A stretch of DNA of 35,214 bases from Candidatus Vecturithrix granuli. Its GTDB lineage: Bacteria; Moduliflexota; Moduliflexia; Moduliflexales; Moduliflexaceae. Below, piece after piece: positions 8,200 to 13,968 of the stretch. A model generated the notes under the pieces. The model did not search any database. It was given only the letters and a program-made list of their open reading frames with translations, and was not told the DNA's origin. Position 1 is the first letter of the stretch. Each line of letters starts with the position of its first letter. Made by a program: the position numbers and the translations under genes. The stretch spans positions 83,049 to 118,262 of the forward strand of contig DF820470.1 in NCBI GenBank assembly GCA_000739535.1. The letters are read 5' to 3'.

Positions 8200-9131
8200 A
8201 ACTTCGTCTCCATTTCGGTATAGGTGGCTTTATTCAGGGTTTTCATAAAGAACAGGCTAAACACCAGGATAAAGAGAAAGGTGATCCAGAGCATGGCGAA
8301 GCCATAAGCCAGGCGTCCCTTATCAAACACTGTGCTATATCCTCTGGCCAGGATAAAAAAGGTTTGCTTTGGCAATCCGGTTTGTTGGGTTAGTTGCGCT
8401 TCTCTTAAAGGATTCGGATTCAAAATATAGGGAAGGATAAAGACCTGATAACTATAGATAAAACTCACGATCAGTTGAAATACTATAAACGGGCTTAAAA
8501 ACGGGAGCGTAATCACGCGAATCATCCTGAAGCGACCGCAGCCATCTACTTCAGCCGCGTCATACAGATCCTGCGGAATTGTTGATAAGCCGCCGATAAA
8601 AATTAAGAGACTCCAACCTACTCGCCACACATTCGCCAGTAAAATAGAAAGCAGCGGGAAGGTCCCCATCCAGTTCACCCTATCCGAAAAAAGGTGTAAA
8701 TACTCGAGGAAGGTATTCAACAGCCCGATATTTTTATCGAGAAACAGTCTAAAAATCCAGCCGGTCGCCACAATCGGAATCACGTAAGGCAGATAAAACG
8801 CTACCTGAAAAAAATCTTTGCCAAAGATGTTTTTTTCGAGCAGCAGCGCTAAAAACAGCCCGATAGCCACCTGAATGACGCTGTTGTAGATCGAATAGAT
8901 GAAGGTGGTATAAAGGGAATACCAAAAGCCCGCATCCGTCAATAATTTCTGATAATTCGCCAGCCCGACATATTTGACGTTGACCGTAAACGCCATTTGA
9001 TTGGTCAGGCTCACCTTAAATCCCCACAGAATGGGAATGATTTGAAAAAGCAAAAACCCGATGAACCACAAGCTGATGAAACTATAAAAAGAAATTCGCT
9101 GTTCCGTCTCAAGAAAATTTTTTCTACGCAT
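8196..9131 (-). CDS. Carbohydrate ABC transporter permease, MalF/UgpA type
   Basis: This permease of about 311 residues pairs with the MalG-type partner to form the channel. It has an N-terminal membrane segment (SLWFIGFLLFQIIPILWGF), further hydrophobic spans and an EAA loop, DLYDAAEVDGCGRFRMIRVI. I prefer the ATG at 9129-9131; a GTG directly before it (9132-9134) is possible. No strong ribosome binding site is visible. A 31-bp perfect stem-loop and a further hairpin lie between this gene and the binding-protein gene upstream. Confidence 0.88.
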   Translation of the reverse strand: MRRKNFLETEQRISFYSFISLWFIGFLLFQIIPILWGFKVSLTNQMAFTVNVKYVGLANYQKLLTDAGFWYSLYTTFIYSIYNSVIQVAIGLFLALLLEKNIFGKDFFQVAFYLPYVIPIVATGWIFRLFLDKNIGLLNTFLEYLHLFSDRVNWMGTFPLLSILLANVWRVGWSLLIFIGGLSTIPQDLYDAAEVDGCGRFRMIRVITLPFLSPFIVFQLIVSFIYSYQVFILPYILNPNPLREAQLTQQTGLPKQTFFILARGYSTVFDKGRLAYGFAMLWITFLFILVFSLFFMKTLNKATYTEMETKL

Positions 9132-9146
9132 CACCCGACGCGATGA

Positions 9147-9292
9147 AACTACAAGGATTTTGTGTAGGAAGGATTCTTAACGGCGAATGGGTACGCGTAA
9201 CACCGAATCATGCCTTTGAGAATCCTTCCTACACAAAATCCTTGTAGTTACATAGGATAACGAAAGGGGGGATAACCAGTAGGCCATCCCCC
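9147..9292. repeat. 31-bp perfect inverted repeat plus a GC hairpin between binding-protein and permease genes
   Basis: Positions 9147-9177 and 9219-9249 are exact reverse complements (AACTACAAGGATTTTGTG onward). A second hairpin, GGGGGAT/ATCCCCC, spans 9267-9292 directly after the binding-protein stop codon. In the minus-strand transcript these would fold 3' of the binding-protein message. That is the classical place for REP-like stabilisers that raise binding protein over permease. A degenerate copy of the 31-bp family is at 13721-13807. Confidence 0.75.
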
Positions 9293-9299
9293 AAATTTC

Positions 9300-10601
9300 T
9301 TACTCAATTTCCTCTTTGCCGAGAGCAAGAGCCTCATTCATGGCCTCGAAAAACATGTCAACCGCTTGATCCAGGTCAATATCTCCGGCTAACACCGCCT
9401 GCTTCGCCGCATTCCAGTTCGTCGAATAGACCTGTAATCTGACATAGGGAGACAGTTGCGGCGGTTTCATGTATTTGACTTCTTCCAGGGCAATCTGCTT
9501 TCTGACCTGATCAAATTCCGTCTCTTCCGGCAGGAGATCTTGCAGGGACTTCAGCGGAGGAATACCCCATCCGGTTTTGGCGCGTTCTATCCCTGGTTCG
9601 CCGCCCATATACCATTCAAACACTTGAAATGCCTCATCCGGGTATTTGGTTTTGGAGCTAATCACAAAGCCTGTGGCCCCCAGACTATTGGTCACGCGCT
9701 TGCCCCCTTTTTCCATGATCGGTGCAGGCGCCCAGCCAAACTTCTCGGCATAACCTTCAACCCCCGCAGAAGAAGCCCCAAACCAGTACCCCAGTTGAAC
9801 CATCGCAATATTTCCGGCCTGAAACGCGCTGCCGGCCCATCCACTGATCGGATGTTCGAAATTACTCGAGATGCCCTCTTGATGCAGCCGCAGGAAATAT
9901 TTCCAGATCTCTCGAATCTCCGGATCGTCATTCATCGTGAGGTAATCGTCGGAGTGGAGTTTTTTATCGATCATATAGGCCATGTCGCCAGCGATAAAAA
10001 ACGGCCAGTTGCCGTGCACTTCCGTGCCAAAAATGACATTGGGGCCGCTCGTATCCGTCAGTTTTTTGGCGAGTTCATAAAATTCCTTGTATGTCATCGG
10101 TTCTGTGGCGCTGGGAAAGGGCACTCCAGCCTTTGTAAAAATCTCTTTGTTATACGTAATTGCCGTGACGTTATTGTAATCTTTGGGCAGCCCATACCAC
10201 GATCCCTGCCCGCTGACTTCGCCGTCGAATCTGTACGCGCCGCATCCCTCCAGGTCAATATCGTCCTCTTTAATGTAACTGCTCTTTTTGAAATAGTCTG
10301 ACAAATCTAAGAGCATGCCTCTTTTGACAAAAAAAGGAATCTCTGCTCCGGCGCCAATATTCATGAGATCCGCCGGGTTGCCAGCCAGATAATCAGCCAC
10401 CCACTTGGCTTGATCCAGATCCTCGCGCACAAGCTGAATATCCGGATGAGCAGTGTTCCAGGATGTAATCCAGGCATCAGTGAAATCAGATTCCGGCGAC
10501 ATTATCCTCAGCGTCACTTTCGCCATGGCAGATGAGCCGCTGAGAACGCTTATCAGGATTGTTCCTACGACGATCAGACTGAGCATAACTCTTTTCTTCA
10601 T
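9300..10601 (-). CDS. ABC transporter extracellular sugar-binding protein (family 1)
   Basis: This 433-residue periplasmic binding protein has a signal peptide: MKKR, a hydrophobic core (VMLSLIVVGTILISVLSG) and probable cleavage after SSAMA. Family traits include VTLRIMSPESDFTDAWITSW, a GSWYGLPKDYN ligand-site loop, the ITYNKEIFTKAGVPFP signature and EWYMGGEPGIERAKTGWGIP. The start ATG is preceded by AGGAGG. It is the first gene of an operon with two permeases and an amidohydrolase. A long leader precedes it (10602-10980) with a TTGACA and a candidate DeoR-type box. The ligand is probably an oligosaccharide or sugar derivative; sequence alone does not say which. Confidence 0.92.
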   Translation of the reverse strand: MKKRVMLSLIVVGTILISVLSGSSAMAKVTLRIMSPESDFTDAWITSWNTAHPDIQLVREDLDQAKWVADYLAGNPADLMNIGAGAEIPFFVKRGMLLDLSDYFKKSSYIKEDDIDLEGCGAYRFDGEVSGQGSWYGLPKDYNNVTAITYNKEIFTKAGVPFPSATEPMTYKEFYELAKKLTDTSGPNVIFGTEVHGNWPFFIAGDMAYMIDKKLHSDDYLTMNDDPEIREIWKYFLRLHQEGISSNFEHPISGWAGSAFQAGNIAMVQLGYWFGASSAGVEGYAEKFGWAPAPIMEKGGKRVTNSLGATGFVISSKTKYPDEAFQVFEWYMGGEPGIERAKTGWGIPPLKSLQDLLPEETEFDQVRKQIALEEVKYMKPPQLSPYVRLQVYSTNWNAAKQAVLAGDIDLDQAVDMFFEAMNEALALGKEEIE

Positions 10602-10623
10602 AATCTGTTCCTCCTATGAATCA

Positions 10624-10688
10624 ATGTAGCGCGAAACTCCAGTTTCGCGCATTGTTGACAGCCGCGAAACTGGAGTTTCGCGGTACAT
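10624..10688. repeat. Paired palindromes of the GCGAAACT-AGTTTCGC family (copy 2)
   Basis: It is bounded by ATGTAGCGCGAAACT and AGTTTCGCGGTACAT and contains two internal hairpins. It is nearly the same as 7288-7354. It lies in the leader of the binding-protein gene, about 20 bases upstream of its start codon. Confidence 0.8.
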
Positions 10689-10928
10689 CGTATGTTCATT
10701 GCAATTGTAGAAACAACAATCGTTTCCCCTCATTTGCCTACGGCGAAAGAAGAGGGAGGGGTGGGCTTCCCTTGTTGCTACAATACTGTATCGCCTACGG
10801 CGAAAAGATGAGCTCCATAATTACCTTGAATCTATAAAATTACATATCCACTGTTCACGCTGTTTCGCCTTCGTGAGGATCATACCGCATCCTCTGGCGT
10901 TTAAAAAGTTCACCTCCTTATTGACATT

Positions 10929-10983
10929 ATGATTATTTTAATCATTTTCTGAAAATTCAAATCATAATATAACATACTGTCAA
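10929..10983 (-). promoter_or_regulatory. Promoter and candidate DeoR-type operator of the ABC operon
   Basis: ATGATTATTTTAATCAT (10929-10945) is a palindrome with 7-base arms around TTT. Its core matches 2562-2577 with one difference. On the minus strand TTGACA (plus-strand 10978-10983) lies upstream, with a TATATTATGAT stretch between. The box therefore sits just downstream of the promoter, a typical repressor position. The exact -10 hexamer is uncertain. Confidence 0.5.
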
Positions 10984-11027
10984 GTATTTTTTTCAATTTT
11001 GGGCGATTTTCTAATGGTCTTGCTCTC

Positions 11028-11134
11028 TATACTTGAGACCGCATAAATTTGTGAATTTGAGCAAGGCGAGAAACCGGGTTTTTCCGAAAAACCCGGTTTC
11101 TTTGGTTTCACAAATTTATCCGGCCTCAAGTATA
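11028..11134. repeat. Nested inverted repeat with GAAACCGGG core, running into the kinase gene end
   Basis: Outer arms 11028-11054 and 11108-11134 pair (TATACTTGAGAC / CTCAAGTATA, TAAATTTGTGA / TCACAAATTTA). The inner hairpin 11070-11100 is GAAACCGGGTTTTT / AAAAACCCGGTTTC. The right arm includes the last codons and stop of the FGGY kinase. The gene's 3' end is therefore part of the repeat. Confidence 0.75.
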
Positions 11135-12570
11135 TATGTCTCATAGAGAGAGGCATACAGATTCTGCGCTGATGCTGACGGTGATATGCAGCTTGCCTGC
11201 GCCCCCATTCGGGAAAAAGCGTCAATCTCATCACGGAAGACGCCTGCGCCGATTCCTGCTAAGATTGCCGCGCCGACAGCGCCGGCGTTTTGCCCGTTAA
11301 TCAATCGCAATTCAAGGCCGGTGATTTCAGCGACAATACGAGGCCAGATTGGGCTTTCGGCGGGGCCTCCGACCATGGCGATCCGTCTGGCCGGAATGCC
11401 TGCTTCCGTAAGCTCCTTGATCTTCCGTCGCATCTCAAAGGCTGTGCCTTCCATTACGGCTCTGGCAATCTCTTCGCGCGTATAACGTGTGTTAAGTGCT
11501 GCGATCTTTTCCGGTAATTCTGAAATATCGCGGCAGGGATTGATATACAACCCGTTCGCCCCCGGAGGAACTTGCTGCGCAAGTGCATTGAACACGCTGT
11601 GCCTGTCTGAAAATTTGTCACCTGGCTGCAAGATCAGGTGGTTGATATACCAATCTATTTTGGTTCCGATCCGCGCCAGCGAGAACATCGCTCCCCAGGG
11701 GCCATTGGGCGTGAGAAAAGGATCGATCAACATGGTTTGTGAAAGCGCAAGGTCGCGGTTCTCAAGCGGGTAAAATCCCACCCATGAGGTCCCGCATGAC
11801 AGCAGCAGATCGCCGGGTTGAAGCATTCCGGTGCCCCTGGCCGCGCAGGGATGATCAAAGGCGCCAAGCACAACCAGCATTTTTTCAGAGAGATTCGTAT
11901 CTTTGGCAGCCCGGGACGTCAACGCGCCAAGCACGGAACCGGATGGCAGCAGTGCTGATAAATTTTTTTCTGAGATTTTTAAGCGTTCAAGATAGGGGAT
12001 GTGCCAACGCCGTTTACATTGATCTTGCAAATAAAAGGTGGTGGCAGTGGAGGCATCCATACCCCATTTTCCGCTAAGGCGAAACAGGAGATAATCGCTG
12101 TTCATGCCATAATGCGAAGCGTTGTGATATGTTTCCGCGGCGTGAGCCTTGAGCCAGGCCAGATGCCCCAATGGGAAACTCCCGACCCAGGGCCAGCCCA
12201 CAATAGGGTGGACTTGCTTAAAATCAAAGTCCGGCAAAAGTTCATGGGCCTCTTGTACAGCCCGTGTATCTAACCAACTGATAATATTGGTCAAGGGCTG
12301 TCCTGCATCATCTGTCAAAAGCGTATTGCCGCTTGCTGCAGCCATGCTCAGAGCCGCAATCGAACTTCCCGGAGGAGCGCTGGAAGCCAGTTCTCGGATG
12401 AGATCGCACACCGACCGATAATGATCCTCCGGGGATAATTCTATAAAATCCGTTTGAGGATGTAAAAATTGCGTCAAGCGTTTTCCCTGGGCAAGGATGT
12501 CCCCCTCTTCTGACATGAGGACTCCCTTGACCGCACTTGTTCCCACATCAAGTCCTATGAACAGATTCAT
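11116..12570 (-). CDS. FGGY-family carbohydrate kinase
   Basis: This 484-residue sugar kinase is of the xylulokinase/gluconokinase type. The N-terminal phosphate-binding motif is FIGLDVGTSAVKGVL (Asp8). Substrate-side features include ISWLDTRAVQEA and a probable catalytic Asp in LGAFDHPCAARGTG. The C-terminal ATP-binding part shows IAMVGGPAESPIWPRI and NAGAVGAAILAGIGAG. The start ATG follows GAGGTCGGGG. The last residues (TYILEAG) are encoded inside the inverted repeat 11028-11134, so the C terminus may have been remodelled by repeat insertion. It probably phosphorylates the ketose made by the isomerase-like enzyme. It shares the same candidate operator upstream (12886-12899). Confidence 0.9.
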   Translation of the reverse strand: MNLFIGLDVGTSAVKGVLMSEEGDILAQGKRLTQFLHPQTDFIELSPEDHYRSVCDLIRELASSAPPGSSIAALSMAAASGNTLLTDDAGQPLTNIISWLDTRAVQEAHELLPDFDFKQVHPIVGWPWVGSFPLGHLAWLKAHAAETYHNASHYGMNSDYLLFRLSGKWGMDASTATTFYLQDQCKRRWHIPYLERLKISEKNLSALLPSGSVLGALTSRAAKDTNLSEKMLVVLGAFDHPCAARGTGMLQPGDLLLSCGTSWVGFYPLENRDLALSQTMLIDPFLTPNGPWGAMFSLARIGTKIDWYINHLILQPGDKFSDRHSVFNALAQQVPPGANGLYINPCRDISELPEKIAALNTRYTREEIARAVMEGTAFEMRRKIKELTEAGIPARRIAMVGGPAESPIWPRIVAEITGLELRLINGQNAGAVGAAILAGIGAGVFRDEIDAFSRMGAQASCISPSASAQNLYASLYETYILEAG

Positions 12571-12622
12571 ACCCCGACCTCATTCCTGAAATTTTCGCCA
12601 AAATCAACCTGGGAATTATTCA

Positions 12623-12763
12623 GCCCACGAAACACACGAAATACACGAAAATAAAGAACGCACAAACGTTTTCAATTTTTCCCCTGTTTGTGGCAGCATG
12701 AAATTCACATATAGGAATAGAGCATACAACGTTTTTTCGTGTCTTTTCGTGCGTTTCGTGGGC
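12623..12763. repeat. Inverted repeat with CACGAAA-rich arms
   Basis: Arm 12623-12651 (GCCCACGAAACACACGAAAT...) pairs with 12733-12763 (...TTTTCGTGCGTTTCGTGGGC). About 80 unpaired bases lie between. It sits in the kinase leader and has no relative elsewhere in the window. Confidence 0.7.
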
Positions 12764-12845
12764 ACTAAGATTAGTTACCCAACCTGAAATACTTGCCTGA
12801 TCTGCGCCATCATCCACAGTTCAACTAAAAGTATCCGATCAATTT

Positions 12846-12915
12846 TGTCAATATCTTTTCTGTTTCAATCAAAAATATTTTATTTATGATTAAAATCATC
12901 AAATAATGCTTGAGT
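12846..12915 (-). promoter_or_regulatory. Kinase promoter region with candidate DeoR-type operator
   Basis: ATGATTAAAATCAT (12886-12899) is a palindrome with 6-base arms and is part of a 30-base block shared with 2562-2591. On the minus strand a perfect TTGACA (plus-strand 12846-12851) follows toward the kinase. Its -10 is weak. The shared block suggests co-regulation of kinase, isomerase and transporter. Confidence 0.45.
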
Positions 12916-12974
12916 CAATTATCATTTCTTTCTACATTGGTTTTATAGTAATATTCAGCGGCGTTGACATCAGT

Positions 12975-13005
12975 AAAAACGGGGGTCGCCTTGAAGGCCA
13001 CCCCC
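12975..13005 (-). terminator. Intrinsic terminator of the small gene at 13050
   Basis: In the minus-strand transcript, GGGGGTGGCCTT pairs with AAGGCGACCCCC around a short loop, followed by GTTTTTAC. This is a clear rho-independent terminator 45 bases after the stop codon. Confidence 0.75.
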
Positions 13006-13049
13006 GCCAGGGACACTACCCATAAATACTCCCGTACTTCTTTCTGTTT

Positions 13050-13418
13050 TTACGCCGCGATTTTTTCGATAGAGAGAATATTTTCTAGTTCAATATGGCA
13101 CTGTTCGAGATATGGAAGTTGAACTGAGAGGATCTCGGAGTCCGGGATTCCGGCGATCTGCGTTCCATCCTGTAGCTCAAACAAAAAGTGCTTCAGCTTT
13201 CGTGAGACCATCCAGCCCGGATCATTCACGCGTTCGATTTTCACAATGTACGTGACAGCCAGATTCATTGGCATTCCGTTCAAATGTGAGGGTTTCACAT
13301 GAATCTCTGTTTGTGTAAATCGCGCCTGAAAGTGTGTTTCCCCCTTGAGAAAAAATTTGAAATAACCATCCGATTGTTGAACTCTTTGCCCAATTGCCCC
13401 ACCTTTATTGTTCCCCAT
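13050..13418 (-). CDS. Small protein of unknown function (122 residues) behind a sigma-54 promoter-like site
   Basis: I do not recognise the family. The protein is polar and probably cytoplasmic, with no signal or membrane segment. It alternates short beta-like stretches: GYFKFFLKGETHFQARF, LAVTYIVKIERV, LKHFLFELQDGTQIAGIP and CHIELENILSIEKI. The start is ATG 13416-13418 with a strong AAGGAGGAG. The open frame extends to 13478 without support. It has its own terminator and lies behind a near-consensus sigma-54 element at 13487-13501. It is next to the sigma-54 activator gene on the same strand, so it is a plausible target or effector of that system. Confidence 0.75.
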   Translation of the reverse strand: MGNNKGGAIGQRVQQSDGYFKFFLKGETHFQARFTQTEIHVKPSHLNGMPMNLAVTYIVKIERVNDPGWMVSRKLKHFLFELQDGTQIAGIPDSEILSVQLPYLEQCHIELENILSIEKIAA

Positions 13419-13486
13419 CAGGAATCTCCTCCTTTTAATATATGTTATCTGAGTGTTCCCAGGTGAACTCGTCAACAAACGTTATT

Positions 13487-13501
13487 GCAATCTGAATGCC
13501 A
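13487..13501 (-). promoter_or_regulatory. Sigma-54 (-24/-12) promoter candidate
   Basis: The minus strand reads TGGCATTCAGATTGC, against the RpoN consensus TGGCACG-N4-TTGC: GG-N10-GC spacing is exact and TGGCA and TTGC are complete. Transcription would begin near 13475, giving a leader of about 57 bases before ATG 13418. An RpoN activator gene lies directly upstream on the same strand. Confidence 0.7.
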
Positions 13502-13559
13502 AAGCGGAAATAGGCAATAGACATTGTTGCAGAACTACAAGGACTGAGTATACATGCCA

Positions 13560-13675
13560 GAACTTAACAGCCCTGCCCGCAAGCGCGGGGAAATGTTCAA
13601 TGGAACTCTGCGCTGCTCACGTTAGACTTCCCCGCGCTTGCAGGGGGATTGAGGGGGGTAGTGCATAACGTGAGA
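13560..13675. repeat. Dispersed C/G-rich repeat block (inverted copy of 1110-1350)
   Basis: It contains ACAGCCCTGCC, a CGCAAGCGCGGGG core and, near 13640-13665, a GGGGGATTGAGGGGGGTAGTG stretch that is the reverse complement of the start of the first copy. It may lie within the enhancer zone of the sigma-54 site. Confidence 0.7.
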
Positions 13676-13720
13676 TTGTAAAATGGGGTTTTCAATTGTA
13701 AACTCAATCCTTTGTATATT

Positions 13721-13807
13721 GAAACTACATGGATTTCATGTAGGGAGGATGAAAGCTGAGCTTCATTAGGAAACTCAATCCTTCTTAAATAAAATCTCTG
13801 TAGTTTT
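13721..13807. repeat. Degenerate copy of the ACTACAAGGATTT inverted repeat
   Basis: The arms GAAACTACATGGATTTCATG and AAATCTCTGTAGTTT, with AGGAGGAT-like and AATCCTTCTT inner parts, resemble 9147-9249 but have several mismatches. It is probably an older insertion of the same family. Confidence 0.55.
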
Positions 13808-13860
13808 TAAACGGGCAAACATAGAGAACAAGCCATTTAGACTTGACTTTCCGGATCAGC

Positions 13861-13968
13861 TTCAAGCCATTTTCTGGCTTGAAAGAGCCAGTGCTTTTGG
13901 ACAGAAGTTCTTACTGGCAAACCTTGTCCGACAGATTCTGTTAATAAGAATTTCTGTCCCAAAGCACT
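13861..13968. repeat. Hairpin plus inverted repeat abutting the activator stop codon
   Basis: A hairpin TTCAAGCCA/TGGCTTGAA covers 13861-13881. Arms 13890-13913 and 13945-13968 (AGTGCTTT, GGACAGAA, TTCTTA) pair with few mismatches. The right arm includes part of the TAG stop of the sigma-54 activator, so the gene ends inside the repeat. It could act as the transcript's 3' structure. Confidence 0.65.

Larger units (their letters stand above)
10602..11115. other. Leader and intergenic region of 514 bases; orphan strong Shine-Dalgarno at 10911-10920
   Basis: From the binding-protein start upstream: paired GCGAAACT palindromes (10624-10688), a direct repeat of GCCTACGGCGAAA at about 10737 and 10795, and an AT-rich stretch. 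On the minus strand a near-perfect anti-16S match, TAAGGAGGTGA, covers 10910-10920 but precedes no credible gene. Only very short frames follow (for instance 23 codons beginning with the overlapping GTG). Upstream of it are the operator-like palindrome (10929-10945) and a TTGACA. The open frame 10616-10837 on the plus strand is repeat-derived. Confidence 0.6.
12571..13049. other. Intergenic region of 479 bases
   Basis: It contains an inverted repeat at 12623-12763, the kinase control region at 12846-12915, a plus-strand TTGAGT-N17-TACATT (12910-12938) with no gene behind it, and the terminator of the small minus-strand gene (12975-13005). I see no coding potential. Confidence 0.7.
13419..13966. 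other. Repeat-rich intergenic region of 548 bases
   Basis: It holds the sigma-54 promoter-like site (13487-13501), the inverted copy of the C/G-rich repeat (13560-13675), a degenerate copy of the ACTACAAGGATTT inverted repeat (13721-13807), a TTCAAGCCA/TGGCTTGAA hairpin (13861-13881) and an inverted repeat that ends on the activator's stop codon (13890-13968). No gene is seen. Confidence 0.7.

Noticed and set aside
9456-10301. Plus-strand open frame of 281 codons opposite the sugar-binding protein
   Set aside because: Antisense shadow: the minus strand has a clear signal peptide and family motifs, and the plus frame has no recognisable protein or start signal.
11070-11100. Intrinsic terminator of the FGGY kinase
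   Set aside because: The hairpin is strong but no U-tract follows; it belongs to a dispersed palindromic family.
12620-12817. Minus-strand 65-codon frame (Phe/Cys-rich end)
   Set aside because: It is made of the CACGAAA inverted repeat and has no start signal.
12910-12938. Plus-strand promoter TTGAGT-N17-TACATT
   Set aside because: No plus-strand gene follows; the similarity to 2586-2614 is better explained by the shared operator block.
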